In this document: in pieces, positions 43,418 to 55,230 of the stretch
Layout of the letters: the number at the start of each line of letters is the position of its first letter
Numbering within the stretch: position 1 is the stretch's first letter
The notes under the pieces: generated by a model
The model's database searches: none
The model's input: the letters and a program-made list of their open reading frames with translations, nothing else
What the model was told of the DNA's origin: nothing
Position numbers and translations under genes: made by a program
Assembly (NCBI GenBank): GCA_011800155.1
Contig: CM022377.1
Location: forward strand, 806,001 to 870,000
Length of the DNA stretch: 64,000 nt
Direction of reading: 5' to 3'
Source: Flammulina velutipes
Taxonomy: Eukaryota > Basidiomycota > Agaricomycetes > Agaricales > Physalacriaceae

Positions 43418-45974
43418 ATGAAGGACGCCACAGCCGACCGCAACAGCAAAGTAAGAGGACCGTACGCAGCTCAGGCTTGCGATGTCTGCAGAAGAAAGTA
43501 CGCCTCTGTGGCCCCAGTACGACGCGCAAACTGACCGAGTATGCAGGAAGACACGGTGCGACGAGCAGAAGCCAATCTGCGGCAAATGCATAGCATCCAA
43601 CAGACAGGGCGAAGTAAGTCGTTGCTTACTGCTCACGGATTACTGGCTAATGACTCGTAGTGCGCTTGGACGGGCGAGCCGGTGCGCCACCCTCGAACAG
43701 AGGCTCATTTCGAGGCCATGCGACGCAGGATCGAGTCTCTGGAGATCCATTGCACTGCACTCAAGAGCATCGTCGAGAAATGTCACCGGGACCACGGCGG
43801 GACGGACATTTCAGCGGAATATCTGGAATACCATCCACCGAACGACTATGAATTCGACGAGGACGAAGAAGAGCTCGTTGCGTCTACCACAAAGCTAAAG
43901 GTATGCAATCCCTCGATGACCAATGAGTATGGCTAACACTATGCTAGCTTGAGGAACGCGACCTTGTCTTCTACGGCACTGCTGCACCCTTTCGCTTTGC
44001 GCCGTCGCCCATCCAACCGACGAGACGATTTTCTGAGATCATGGATGACCCCAGCGCCCACTACGTCCTATGGTTGCCATCTTCTACCTCCTCGTCGCCG
44101 CCCAATGAAACAGTCAATCTGGCTTTTGATTGGTCTCGCCATCTGCCTCCTGGTCCCCTCACTCGCCAGGAGCACGATAAACTTTTCGACTTGCTCTTCC
44201 GCTTCTTTACCTCTTGGTGTCTTCGTGTCGTCCCAACTCTTTTCCTGAGAGACATGTACCGCCACATAGCCGGGACACACACAAAGACCCCGCACTACTC
44301 TCCGATGCTCCACAATGCTCTCGTGGCTCTCGCCTTAGCATTCTCCGATGACCCTGTCCTTAACAGATGGGAAACTCGAGTCATCTACGCAAACAAGGCG
44401 AAGTCGTATCTGGAAGATGAATGCGAGAAACCCAACATCTGTGTCGTTCAGGCCTTGAGCTTGCTCGGCAGCTTTCACTCTTCGAACGGGGATCAGAACC
44501 TTGGGTATTTGTATTTCGGTGAGCTACTTGGCCCTCTTGATAGACAGCTCGTTGACATGCTGACTTTCTACAGGTATGAGTACTAAGATTAGTCAGATTC
44601 TCGGGCTAGGTGTCGATTGCTCGCGCATGGTCAAAGCTGGCTTAATCAGCCACGAAGATATGCTCGACAGGAATTGGGCGTACTGGACGACCTTCAGCCT
44701 CGATGTCTGTTGGTCACTGTACGTAGGCAGAGACTGTTCTGTGCTTGTCCCAGCACACGCAGAGGCCATCCCCGTCCCATTTGTGGACGTCGAACTGGAC
44801 CGCATCCAGTTTGACTATCCGAACGCAAGCATCCCTCCTCAGCCGAGCTACTTGAGCAAAACATTCGCTTCTACTTGCGAGCTTCTAGTCATTGCGCACC
44901 GAATCATGGGTGTCGTCAATAGCTTTGGTTCAGGCCGTGGCGACTCTGTCAATGATGAGTTATTGAGCCGTATGGAGTGAGTGCTTCGGAGTCTCATGTC
45001 GTACGCTTCTGACCTTGACACCAGCATGCAATTGAATGAGTGGAAGTCGAATCTTTCTCCGGAGGTGAATCTTACACAGCAAACGCGACCTACGGCCACC
45101 CCTCAACTTCTGATGATGCATCTTATCTACGAGCTGATGTTTATCCTGCTCCATCGACCTTTCTTCCATCGCAAGCAGCAGCATGCGGGGAGACAGATTG
45201 ATCATCGCAAGGTATGCTCTTATTTCATCTAGGGTTTCATGTTCCCCCATTCATCGATAATCCGCTATGTAGATGTGCAAACGAGCAGCGGACCACATCA
45301 TGTCAATCCTGGAAGTTTGGCAAAGGCTGTATACTCTCCGATACGTCCCTGTTACACTCTTCCAAGCCGTATTCAGCGCCGGTACGGTCTTCTTGCTTTT
45401 CCATAGGCAAAGTAACCGGTCCGCCAGTGCGGCGCACAGCCGGACGACTTCCAATCCTGGCTCCTCCGCCTCCTCGCCCTCTGCCATAATTTTGGATCGT
45501 GCGCCGTCGAAGAATGGGGCCGGAAGCAGCTACATCGTCAATGTTGAACTGTGTATCCGCTATCTCAACGAGGTCAGCCGGTCATGGAAGAGTGCACGGA
45601 ACATCGCTGCGATACTGGCCAAGCTGTTGGAGGAGCAGGTTGGTCCTGCACCTCCGTCCACGTCAGCGGCGACGTCGCCGGCGTTGGAAGTGCGGTATTC
45701 GCCACCGCCTGGGCCTCCTCCGGGCTATGTTGATGCGTTCTTGAATGGGGGTGTTATGGATGTGCAGATGGATACGATGGGGCAGGACATGTCGAGCTTT
45801 GAGCAGGAGCTGTGGGGCGTGTTGTATCCGGAGGAGCAGCACCCTTATCTTTCGGGTTCGCCTGCGCGGAGTGCGCTGCTCTATGAGGGTGGGAATGGGA
45901 GTTTTGATGACTTGGGGAGCATTTATAGTCCTCCTGTATTCGAGGGGTATCCTCGGTTCTCATCTTCGGTGTAA
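43418..45974 (+). CDS. Zn2Cys6 transcription factor with fungal-specific regulatory domain
   Basis: Exons 43418-43497, 43547-43613, 43661-43900, 43948-44518, 44574-44976, 45025-45211 and 45273-45974 give 749 residues. The zinc cluster is assembled across the first two introns: ACDVCRRKKTRCDEQKPICG then CIASNRQGECAWTG, six cysteines in the GAL4-type pattern. A coiled coil (HFEAMRRRIESLEIHCTALK) follows. The middle region matches the Fungal_trans domain: LHNALVALALAFSDDPVL, AKSYLEDECEKPNICVVQAL, ISQILGLGVDCSRMVKAGLI, LDVCWSLYVGRDCSV. It resembles Nit-4/XlnR-type regulators in layout. Nuclear activator of unknown targets. The C-terminus is Ser/Pro/Gly-rich and acidic, like an activation domain. 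The TF starts a cluster with no obvious co-regulated pathway. Confidence 0.92.
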
Positions 45975-46291
45975 GTATGAGTGTACCTACCTCCTTTTTT
46001 ATCACTATTATCTATTATCTATAGCTACATAGTCTCGTATCCTGTTGTAATCTCGTGTATTCGTCGCTTTTACTTAGTGTGTTGTATGTTACACAATGCT
46101 TTTTTGGCTTATCTTTATGGAAATTGGGAGAAAGCGGAGCTTGGCATGTTGAAGTGGAAATGAAGGGTCAGAAAAAAGAGGCTGTCAACGTTGTGAATGG
46201 GGATGCGAGTATTAGCCATCGCTTTTATGAGCAGAAGCCTACATATGTAATGAATGAATCGTAGATGGCGAATTGGTATTTGAGGAGTGGG

Positions 46292-46556
46292 ATATCATGA
46301 CCACGTGCCTATACACGTTGAACTCGTACCACCATTTGTCCGCGCGCCATTCGCGTTATTGGTATACATCGCTTCCGATTTAAAGGACAGCAGTAATGAT
46401 TTCCCTCGTGCTTTTCATTTCCACTGGCAGTACTTAAGGCAACCGCTCGCATTCTCCCTCGCCTCGTCCTCTCTTGATCCACGTCAAGATTTTTGCTCTC
46501 TCAAAATCCACTCTACAGCGCCAAAAACCGTACGGTTCAAGCTATCAACTCCATAG
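46292..46556 (+). promoter_or_regulatory. FunK1 class I promoter and leader (copy 2)
   Basis: ATATCATGACCACGTGCC (with CACGTG palindrome at 46302-46307), ACACGTTGAACTCGTACCAC, GGTATACATCGCTTCCG, a TTTAAAGGACAGCAG box at about 46380-46394 and TTCCCTCGTGCTTTTC. The same blocks in the same order lie upstream of copy 5 (63160-63310, minus) and, more diverged, copy 4 (60070-60225, minus). Confidence 0.65.
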
Positions 46557-46589
46557 CAGCGCGGCATCCTTCCTATCATCAAAGCTCGT

Positions 46590-47795
46590 ATGTCCCTCAC
46601 GTTCGCCCAAGGTCAGGAGTGTGGCGCAGACCCGGATGGGGTGTACGTAGGTACCAGACTTACCATGCCGTACGAATACAAGCATGTGGTGGTGACGCTC
46701 GGAAGGATTCTCAAGCGTCAGACAACCATCCTCGGGCGGGGTACATGCATTGTGGAGGCGAGCTGCGAAGATATCAAGGACACGGAGCTGGTAGTCAAGA
46801 TTTATTTTCCCTTGACGAGTCGGAAGTCGGAAGTCGATGTCCTCGACGATATACTCAGTGCTGCCTCTGACTCGGAATGGGTGCACCTTCATCTACCAAA
46901 GATATTTTCTTCCCGCGACGTCCCCACCCCCGATGACAGCCCTAGTGCACGGCTGCACAAATACTTTCAGGACAAGAACATAAAGTCCGCGGATGGCAAG
47001 ACGTTCGTCTACGAACAACGCGTTACGCGATACATTCTTATGGAAAAGTTGGCACCCGTCGACCAGCTGCGAGAACCGAAGGATTATGCCCAGGTGTTTC
47101 TCGATATTCTGCAGAGTTCGTCTTTTCTATTATACCTTGCCAGTTCCGTTCGCTAACACCTCTTTAGCTCATCGTTGGGTCTACGACGTTCCTAAAATCC
47201 TCCACGGAGAACTTTCGCAGAGCAATGTTATGGTTCGACGAGACTCCGAAGGTCGATTACGTGGAGTTCTCAATGACTGGTACCTCTCCTCTCAATTGAA
47301 GGATGACAGCCAAGGTGTCACGCCACAGCATCGCAGGGGAACGTGGCTCACGAATTGCACAACGTGGGGCCAGCTGGACCACCTATGCATCGATATCGAC
47401 ATGACCTCGAATCATTGTTCTTCATCATGACACTCCTATTCTGTCGCCATCGCCTCACAAACAGTCCCAACCCCTTGGTATTCGTCAACGTTCCCGCTTT
47501 CAGAGACTTTGACTCGCGAGAGGAAAGCTGTCTGTACAACACCAAGCGTAATTTATTCATGCAGACGCATGGACCCTCTGCTATCGAAGGGTTCGAAAGC
47601 TTCAACTCTTGGATCGCGGGTCTTCACAAGATCTTCTTCGAGGGAATGGCACACAGCATAAATAAGAGGGAACTGAATAGCCCGGATGTTCACTTGAAGA
47701 ACGTTACTTACGACGCGTTCTTCGCTGTTATGGCATCCTTCGAGGATATCCCAAATTCTGAAGGCCTTGTTGTGTCTTATCCACCCTCAGATTAA
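46590..47795 (+). pseudogene. FunK1 kinase pseudogene, copy 2
   Basis: Exon 1 46590-47115, intron to 47167, exon 2 47168-47795. Coding homology to copy 5 starts at MSLTFAQGQECGADPDGVYV, which is about residue 490 of copy 5; the N-terminal half is missing, though the class I promoter is present upstream. In the C-lobe HRDLSQ has become HGELSQ (catalytic Asp lost) and DWDL has become DWYL. About 10 bases are deleted near 47338-47344, shifting the frame before AHELHNVGPAG. The rest (HRYRHDLESLFFIM, FDAFFAVMASFEDIP-like end) is readable only in the second frame. No functional kinase can be made. Confidence 0.8.
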
Positions 47796-48170
47796 GGCTA
47801 CTTACTATAGTAGTCTTACTTGTTCCCTCCTCTACATGATTCCTTGCTACGTACTGTGATTTAACTATTCTACCTTTCTACGCCGATGTCCTGTCCTAGA
47901 CATTTCCTTACCAGATATGTTGATTCTACTGGTTGATCGGTAGTCGCTGATGTTGGCCTCGTCTAGCGAAGCCAAAAGTAAAAAGTGTCATGTGATCGCG
48001 CTGCTCGCCAAATCGTCGTCGTCAACGACCATCGACGTCTGTTCAAGCGACGTTCATTTTCATCTTTCTTCATTTCTTTCCATGTCTTTTTTGGTCTGTG
48101 ATCTTCTGGTTACCCCGCTCTTCATAGGATCGCCAAAAATGAAACGGCGATAGACTTACTCTGAACCACC
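47796..48170. other. Gene-free interval
   Basis: 5' flank of the HAD hydrolase gene. No feature beyond a TCATGTGATCGCG motif at about 47988-48000, similar to the class II FunK1 element. Confidence 0.35.
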
Positions 48171-49105
48171 ATGTCGTCTCCACGTCTCACAGATTATAAA
48201 GTGCTCGTCTTCGACTGCTACGGAACTCTTGCAGTGCGTTTCTCACTATACCATTCTATTCAAACTCATATGTCTGCTAGGACTGGGAGACTGGCATATA
48301 CGAAGCATTACAGCCACTGTTAGCTCGTTATCCTGCCGCCAAATGGTCCAAGGCCGATGCGCTCAAAGCCTTTGAATCTGTCGAGAAGGATATTCAGTCG
48401 TCGCAGCCGCATCTCCTCTACTCAGACGTGTTGGCCAAGGCGCACGCTGCGCTCGAGGATCGCCTAAACACACTGTACGGCAAAGATGGCGACACTGCCC
48501 CCATCGCATCCGTCTCTGCCACACAATCGACGTCGGCCTCCCCAGATGAAGACCAACACGCGAGATTCGGAAACTCCGTCAAGAACTGGCCCATCTTCCC
48601 AGATAGCTCCCAAGCCCTACACGATCTCGCGAAACACTACAAACTCGTTATTCTCTCCAACGTCGACCGAGCGTCATTTGCACATACCCACGCCAAGCTC
48701 TCAACGGGAGACACGAATGCAGATGCGTCTCCACTCTACGTCTCCAATCCTTCTGAGCCGTATTGGTTCCCCCAACGCACACCTGGCTCCAAGTCCCCCT
48801 TCTCTCTTATCTTGACGGCTCAAGACGTCAATAGCTACAAGCCTGCGCCGGCGGGATTCCTCACGGCGCTGGATGTTATCCAGAAGGACCTGCTCAATGG
48901 GGAGGACCCGAAGCCGAAGGTGCTGTGGGTGGCCCAGAGCTTGTTCCACGACATCGAGCCGGCCCATCGATTGGGTATTCGCAGCACCTGGATCAACCGC
49001 AGTGGTGCGTCGATGGGATCAGACGAAGGGAACCAAAAATACAATTGGAAGTTCTCTACCCTAGGGGAAATGGCGGAGGCCGTCAACAGAGACGCGGAGA
49101 CTTGA
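48171..49105 (+). CDS. HAD-superfamily hydrolase (2-haloacid dehalogenase-like)
   Basis: Exons 48171-48233 and 48281-49105 give 295 residues. All four HAD motifs are seen: FDCYGTLADW (nucleophile Asp), VILSNVD (Ser), SYKPAPAGF (Lys), LWVAQSLFHDIEPAHRLGIR (acidic). The cap insertion between motif I and II is helical, as in type II haloacid dehalogenases. The intron falls directly after FDCYGTLA. Reported substrates of fungal members range from haloacids to small phosphates, so only the superfamily is certain. An unusual Ser/Thr-rich insert (ASVSATQSTSASPDEDQ) lies in the cap. Cytosolic, no signal peptide. Confidence 0.88.
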
Positions 49106-49569
49106 TTTACTACTGCGCCAGAGGTCCGTACGCTCCCCTTGTTGCTTTCAGCTTGGCTCAGTTTACTTCTAGATCTGAATTGTATAACATAATGTAAACG
49201 AAATGGAATGTACTTGTCTCCAAATCTGAACCTTCGAAACCTTCATTGCCGACATCCTCTGAATACTTCCTTTGATGTCCTCAGAACACCTGGATTCTTG
49301 TGCCGATGTTTCTCCACAGATCGATACCTACTAATGCTGCTCTATGACAGTGGCCAAGTCCAGCCTGATAATTCCAAATCCAATAGATCGATACGCTCGC
49401 GCGCGCAAGTCTGGCATGGAGTTGTCGATATCGACATTGGATTGGTATGCTGCTGGGTCTTTTGAACACGTCACACTCCTTCGTCTAACTGGCACGGGAG
49501 CAAGCACCGGGCCGCCTCAGGACTTCATACTTAACTGTCCGGTCAGGATGCAGCGGGAACCTACACCAG
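49106..49569. other. Gene-free interval
   Basis: No conserved frame. Intergenic between the HAD gene and the GH28 locus. Confidence 0.45.
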
Positions 49570-51357
49570 ATGGCCCTTCTAGTATTCCTCCTTAGTCTCT
49601 TGACTGCGCAAATAGTGTTCGCTCAGGACGGATGTATCTTGAGCGCTTCTGGTGAAGACGACGCCGCCTCTTTCCTTACAGCGGCCCAAAGCTGCGCCAC
49701 GGTCACCGTTCCCGCTGGCACGACTCTCAACATCTCGACTCGCTTGGAGATGACAGGTTTGCAGGACACGACCATAGTAAGTTGCGCTCCGTTTTACGTC
49801 TTCATTATCCGGATTCTGACAAGGGTATCATTGAAGGTTGTCGAAGGCATTATCAAGTTCTTTGCAGATATCGACTATTGGTCTGAGGTATACTTACTCG
49901 TGGGTCACGATCTGAACGGCAAGGAGCTTATGATGGTCGCTTTAGAACGCATTTTCGATCCCTTTTCAAGACCAAGTCACTTTCTGGGAACTCGGAGGCA
50001 CGAACATTGTTCTTACGGGAGGGGGAACTCTCGATGGCAGCGGACAGGTGAGGGTCTCCTGGGATTGCTACGAGCTTTGCTTATATGTCTTTCCAGGCCT
50101 GGTACGATGCTTAGTGAGTGTCATAAACCGTCAGAGATGGACAAACACTGAAGCGAGCGCTAGTGCGGACGACACTACTCTTCCCAGACCAGTCATCTTG
50201 ACAATCTACCAGGCCCAGAATGTTCTCGTCAAGGACATTCAGATGATTCAAAGCCCAGAATGGTTCAATATCGTCGGTATCATCGCATTCGTGATTTTCA
50301 TCGCCTTAAGCAAGTCCAACAGGTTTATGAAAGCCAGAATGTCACCTACGACAACTTGACTATCACCGGGGCTTCGGCAAACGCCAATCGCGCTAGGAAC
50401 ACGGATGGATGGAACATCTATCGTAGTGATACGGTGGTGATCAAGAACTCTGTCATTGTGAATGGTGATGATTGTGTTGCGTTCAAGCCAAGTAAGTTTG
50501 TGTATCGCCTTGGTTCTGCTTACTGATAGACGGCCTCTAGATGCCACTAATGTTCTCGTATCTAACCTTGACTGTACGGGATCACAGTACGTGTTCGTAA
50601 CTAAGGTTGGACGTCGAGGTTGATACACATTGTCAGTGGCATCTCCGTAGGGTATGTTTAAAGGTCGATTTGGGAATCGTTTACGACCCCGTCTAGTTCC
50701 CTTGGGCAATATCCTGGAGTGTATGACATCGTGGAGAACGTAACGGCTATGCTAGTTACTCACTTCTCGGCTCACTCAACTCGTTCTTACTCGTGTCTTT
50801 CAGTGACATCAAGATGGCAGACGCTTCCAATGGCGCACGTATCAAAGCATGGGCGGGTCCTAACGTTGGAACCGGGATTGTTCGAAACATAACGTTCACG
50901 AACTTTGTGGTGGATAACGTGGATAATCCCATCGTCATTGACCAGGTGAGTAGTTGGTTTCTGGTGTGCATGTTGAGTAACGCGATCTTGTAGTGTTACT
51001 TCAGCGAGGACGTGTGTGATGAATACCCCTCAAATACCTATATCGAGGATGTATATTTCAATGGGTGAGGCACTCTTTTACTGACGTTGAGGGCCCTCGT
51101 TGATCATGGCGCATATCAGTATATCAGGAACGGCTTCTGGGAGGACTGTAGCGTCCTTGATGTGCTCTCCGGATGGGCGTTGTTCAGGTATCACGGTCAA
51201 TGATCTGGATCTGAAGTAAATTTACGGGCCATTCTCTACTCTACTTGGGGCTGAAGCAGTTATCAGAGCTGGAACAGGTACGGCGACGTACGCGTGCCAG
51301 AACGTCGAGTTGAGTGGGAATTCGGCGTCTCTCTTTGGGGATTGCGCTTCTACATAG
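49570..51357 (+). pseudogene. GH28 polygalacturonase-like gene, probably disrupted
   Basis: Begins with a signal peptide (MALLVFLLSLLTAQIVFAQ). Exons 49570-49776, 49837-49887, 49946-50047 and 50097-on read NISTRLEMTGLQ, KFFADIDYW, FQDQVTFWELGGTNIVLTGG, GQAWYDA. Later segments are unmistakable GH28: TDGWNIYRSDTVVI, NGDDCVAF (catalytic Asp pair), HGISVGSLGQYPGVYD, NGARIKAWAG (RIK) and GSGIVRNITF-like sequence. Two problems: after WYDA an in-frame TAG (50112-50114) is met, and no splice choice I tried rescues the frame. The intron after IVENVT (about 50744) has lost its GT donor although its tttcag acceptor is intact. The last exon (YACQNVELSGNSASLFGDCA) is also hard to join. It once coded for a secreted pectin-degrading enzyme; a recent pseudogene or sequence error. 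Confidence 0.68.
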
Positions 51358-51907
51358 CTAAGAACTGGCTTCCGATGGTTTGGGTAAGTTCTGTACAGAA
51401 TATGCCTGTGAGAATCTATCATGTTTCGATGGGGGCTTGAGAATATATCGCGTCGACCTCTGTTGTTGGATTGACTTGATCATTCAAGAACGAGCATGAA
51501 CATATGGATGAAGGAGAGAAAACAAAGTAAGGACCTGATCTGAATCCAGAATGACATGAGGTACAGGTACTTTGTCAGTCTAGGAAATATCGAAGAACAG
51601 TTGAAGGCAGAAGAAAGGTACATTGTACTGAAGATAGTAAAATCACAGGTCAAAGGGGGATGCCACAGGCGCCGCGACGGTCATTGCACTGAGAAAAGGA
51701 AAGGAAGTTGGGAATCTTGGGACAGGAATTGTAGAGATAGCACGTGCAAGCGGAGACGCCTGGAGATCCCAGCACAACAATGTTCGCTGCAACTCACAGT
51801 TACTCACTTAGGAACTCCCCAACATGGAGCAAATTCTGTAGGAACGTGACACCTCTCTCGGTTGGTGGGATCCAGCCGCTAGATCTTTTGTCAGAGCTGG
51901 AATAGTG
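51358..51907. other. Gene-free interval
   Basis: Purine-rich on the plus strand (51470-51730). No defensible gene. Confidence 0.4.
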
Positions 51908-52554
51908 TTACAGAATAATGACCCACGGATAACCATTCAAATACGCCATAACATCGGAGAATTCCTTCTTATCAAGTTGGTGTGGCTCTTCCTTGATGTT
52001 GACAACACGACCGCCAGTCGCTGCGCCTCCAGTCGCCGCGCCCCCCGTAGCTGCACCTCCCGTAGCTGCACCTCCCGTAGCTGCGCCGCTAGTCCCACCG
52101 CTAGCCCCGTCGGTCCCAGTACCGCTAGTCCCAGTGCCTGTCCCACCAGTGCCTGTCCCGCCAGTGCCAGTCCCACCAGTACCAGTCCCGCCAGTGCCAG
52201 TGCCGGCAGTCGCAGTGCCAGTTGTGCAGGTGGCAGCACCGCCAGTCCCAGCACCACCGGTCCCCGCGCCACCAGTCCCAGCGCCACCAGTCCCAGCGCC
52301 ACCGGTCCCGATGCCACTGGTGACATTGGGTTCTGGTGAAGCCATGAATAGTGAGAGATGCTTGGACTCTTGGAGAACAGGGATCATCTTGATTGGTTTG
52401 ATAGCACCGTCTGCGCACTAAGAGACGTCAATGATAGAAAGAGGCAACCTTGGAAAGAACAGACCTTGATATAGGGATTGGATTCAGGTTTGGAACTAGG
52501 CTGTTCCTCAATGGCCTCAACCTTCACCGTCTTGCTTGAAGCGAAGAAAGCCAT
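51908..52554 (-). CDS. Pentapeptide-repeat (GTGGA) protein
   Basis: Exons 52554-52465 and 52417-51908, with a 47 bp intron, give 199 residues. The N-terminal 60 residues (MAFFASSKTVKVEAIEEQPS, CADGAIKPIKMIPVLQES) are ordinary in composition. Residues ~62-165 are nearly all Gly, Thr and Ala in 5-residue units: five GTGGA-like, then four GTGTG, then five GAATG, separated by short odd units (TCTTGTATA, TSGTGTDGASGGTS). The C-terminus (VVNIKEEPHQLDKKEFSDVM) is again ordinary and acidic/basic. No signal peptide or known domain. A function as elastic or disordered spacer is possible. The unique ends plus an intron with good splice sites argue for a real gene. Confidence 0.6.
51990..52330. repeat. 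15-nt minisatellite
   Basis: Plus-strand units such as CCAGTCCCAGCGCCA and CCCGTAGCTGCACCT are repeated in three blocks. Because the unit length is a multiple of three, all six frames stay open over most of the tract. Confidence 0.85.
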
Positions 52555-53233
52555 CACCTGCGCCGTCCTCCACCGTTCGATGATGGTCTATGATGGTGGG
52601 AAACTAAGTGACAGTAACTTGTCACAATAAGATAGGATCGGGAACGACTTCTCATGAACGTGAGCAAGTTGGTAGTGTGTCTATAGATAAGTCATCTATA
52701 CAGGTACGGATATAGTGAGGCTGCGGGTGGTATGCCGCCGAAATAAAGATTCTGTGCCGTTATTGACAGGTGCGCCACACAAAAATGTGGGGGCGGGAGA
52801 CTGTAAAACGACGGCAGATGGGATCTCTCTAACAATACGTAGAAGCATCTAAAGGCCAGAATGTGAACATCTGATTGGGGTACAGCCTCCGCGCGCATAA
52901 GCAGAATGCACGGCAAAATGAAAAGTGAGTCAAGTAGGACAAGCGACAGAAGACACATGAAAGCTGAAGTCTCTATAATTCATGGACCAATTTGTGAGAG
53001 CGACTTGTAAGAACGATTTATTTACTGCCAAATGTGCGCCACATCTCATATATGCCGCCGGCGATCAGCTCATAAATGCCGAGTGTCTTCAAAGTGTCTT
53101 ACCTTTTGCTCTTACCACCATCGAATCTTCATTTTTGGATCTTCCAGTTCTCAAACGCCGCGAATTTGCGACGATATTTATTTGTTTGAAGGCCAGCCGA
53201 ATGCGCTGACCACGCTCGTTGATAGGCTACTCG
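52555..53233. other. Divergent intergenic region
   Basis: Contains promoters of the pentapeptide-repeat gene (minus) and the GT90 gene (plus). No other feature recognised. Confidence 0.45.
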
Positions 53234-55230
53234 ATGTTGACTCTCTACCGTCGCCTTTGGACGCTCGTCACTGCAGTCGCTCTCCTTGGTGCGCTGCACA
53301 AGGTGTTCACCAACTATACAGCCCAGCTGCCCTACGAGCCTCAAGTTCTAGTTCAAGTTCAAGTATACGAGCCAGTCCAGCCTAGCCGTATTTCTGTTCC
53401 GAGTCCGAGACCGTTGGCACTGGAGGAACACATATATCACGCCGATGGCCTCTTGGAGCCGGTAGCAGCAGGCCGACATCCAGTTTACGACCTTATTGCA
53501 CGCGCAGAGAAGGAGTGGAGTGCCAAGCAGAAGCGCGCGAGTCGGACGTTGAAAGACGCAGTCGCAGAATATACGCGTAGATATGCAAGGCAGCCGCCTA
53601 AAGGCTTCGACAAATGGTGCGTGCAGCCTTTCTGCTCTATGTTACGTCGAATTTGACCGTGATTTGAAGGTGGGAATACGTGCAGCGACACGATGTCCAG
53701 CTTCCAGACGAATACGACCAGATCCACCGCGACTTGGAGCCGTACTGGGGTATGGATCCTGGCGACTTGCAGGAGCTCTACACCGAACTGGAGACCAAAA
53801 AGTCCAACTTTGTCGTTGTCATCAAGGAGGACGGCGAGAACTTGGACCTCCTCAACTTGCTCGTTAATCCCGAACGTCCCCAAGGTCCTGCCTGGAGCGT
53901 GATAGATCTTCTGCAGGACGTTCAAGCATACCTACCGCCATTTCGAGCCATCTTCTCCTTTCATGATGGTCCCAACAGGCTAAATGACTTTGACATGAAG
54001 CAGTCCCTTCTCAGTGCAGCGAAGAGCCAATCTGGTCGGTACCGATAATTCGCTTCTTTTCGACGCGTTTTCATTGATGCTTTTGTAGTATTGCGCAAAG
54101 GAGACCTTGTTAAGCCAGTATCAAGAGGTTGGCGGTCTGCCTGTGACCCAGCTTCACGCGCCGGCACCCTCCTCATTAAACTCGACAGCCCAGCACCATC
54201 CAAACCCTCAAAATCCTTCATCCACGATCATAGACTGTCCATGGACCCATGTCTTCACCCCGAACTCTGGTGGACCCACGGACAATTCGTCTCGCACCAA
54301 ACTGGTCCCGGACCTCAGCCTGCCATGGTCCCAGAGTTCGCCCACTGCTCTACCACGCTCCATCACGATATTCGCGTCCCGTCGCTTTACGGGTGGGTTC
54401 CCAGTACACCTGAGTCGGAAGATCCGCCTTGGGAAGACAAGGTTGACGAACGGATGGTGTGGCGTGGGTTGAACACGGGGATTACCTACAGAGAGTCTAC
54501 TCGCTGGAATATGTCGCATCGGACCAGGCTCCTCGAGAAGACAAACGTTCTAACGGGGACTGTGGATCTCTTTCCGTCGACTCCCCGTGAGAAGCCGGTT
54601 GGACTCCCTGTGTCGATGAGGAACGCCTTCCTCAATCCAGCGTTATTCGATATTGGGGTCGCAGGCAAATATACATGCTATGATTGGGTCTGCGCCTATC
54701 TCGAAGGGCGCTATCTGCTCAAGAATCGACACAACGCGAAAGATACTTGGCGTTACAAGTACATTATGGATGCAAGTCGCCCTCTTCCCATATAGTGTCA
54801 CTTTGACTAATCGTGGATATAGGTTGATGGGAACGGCTGGTCTGGTCGTTTTCAACGGATGATGTCGTCGAACTCCTTGGTTTTCAAGTCTACGATCTAC
54901 CCAGACTGGTATGTGGATCGTGTGCAGCCTTGGGTGCACTACGTCCCCGTTCAGATGGATTTATCGGATCTGCATGATTCGCTCATGTTTTTCCGTGGTG
55001 GGTTGGATGGGAAGGACGGGCATGATGACTTGGCGAAGAAGATTGCGTACGCGGGGAAGTTGTGGACACAGACGTATTGGAGGAAGGAGGATATGACTGC
55101 TTATCTTTTCCGGTTCGTCGAAGTGTTCTAAGTGGTAAGAAACTCCATGCTGATTGCAGATTCTAGACTTTACTTGGAGTATGGGAGGGTTATGAGCGAG
55201 GATAGGCTGACGATGTCGTACTACGGTTGA
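53234..55230 (+). CDS. CAP10-like glycosyltransferase (GT90)
   Basis: Golgi type II membrane enzyme; family members transfer xylose or glucose, and Cryptococcus CAP10 relatives act in capsule or glycan synthesis. Exons 53234-53616, 53670-54034, 54089-54771, 54823-55112 and 55167-55230 give 594 residues. A membrane anchor (LWTLVTAVALLGALH) lies at residues 8-22. The family core is clear: GFDKWWEYVQRHDVQLPDEY, DLEPYWGMDP, WWTHGQFVSH, VWRGLNTGI, YKYIMDVDGNGWSGRFQRMM, NSLVFKSTIYPDWY, HYVPVQMDLSDLHDSLMFF. The third intron is a GC-AG intron (donor gcaagt at 54772). The in-frame TTG upstream is not needed; ATG 53234 places the anchor right after the start. Looks intact. Confidence 0.93.

Noticed and set aside
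51905..52421. Long open frames on both strands over the minisatellite
   Set aside because: A 15-nt repeat keeps every frame open. Only the minus-strand frame connects to a unique, spliced 5' exon and a normal C-terminus.
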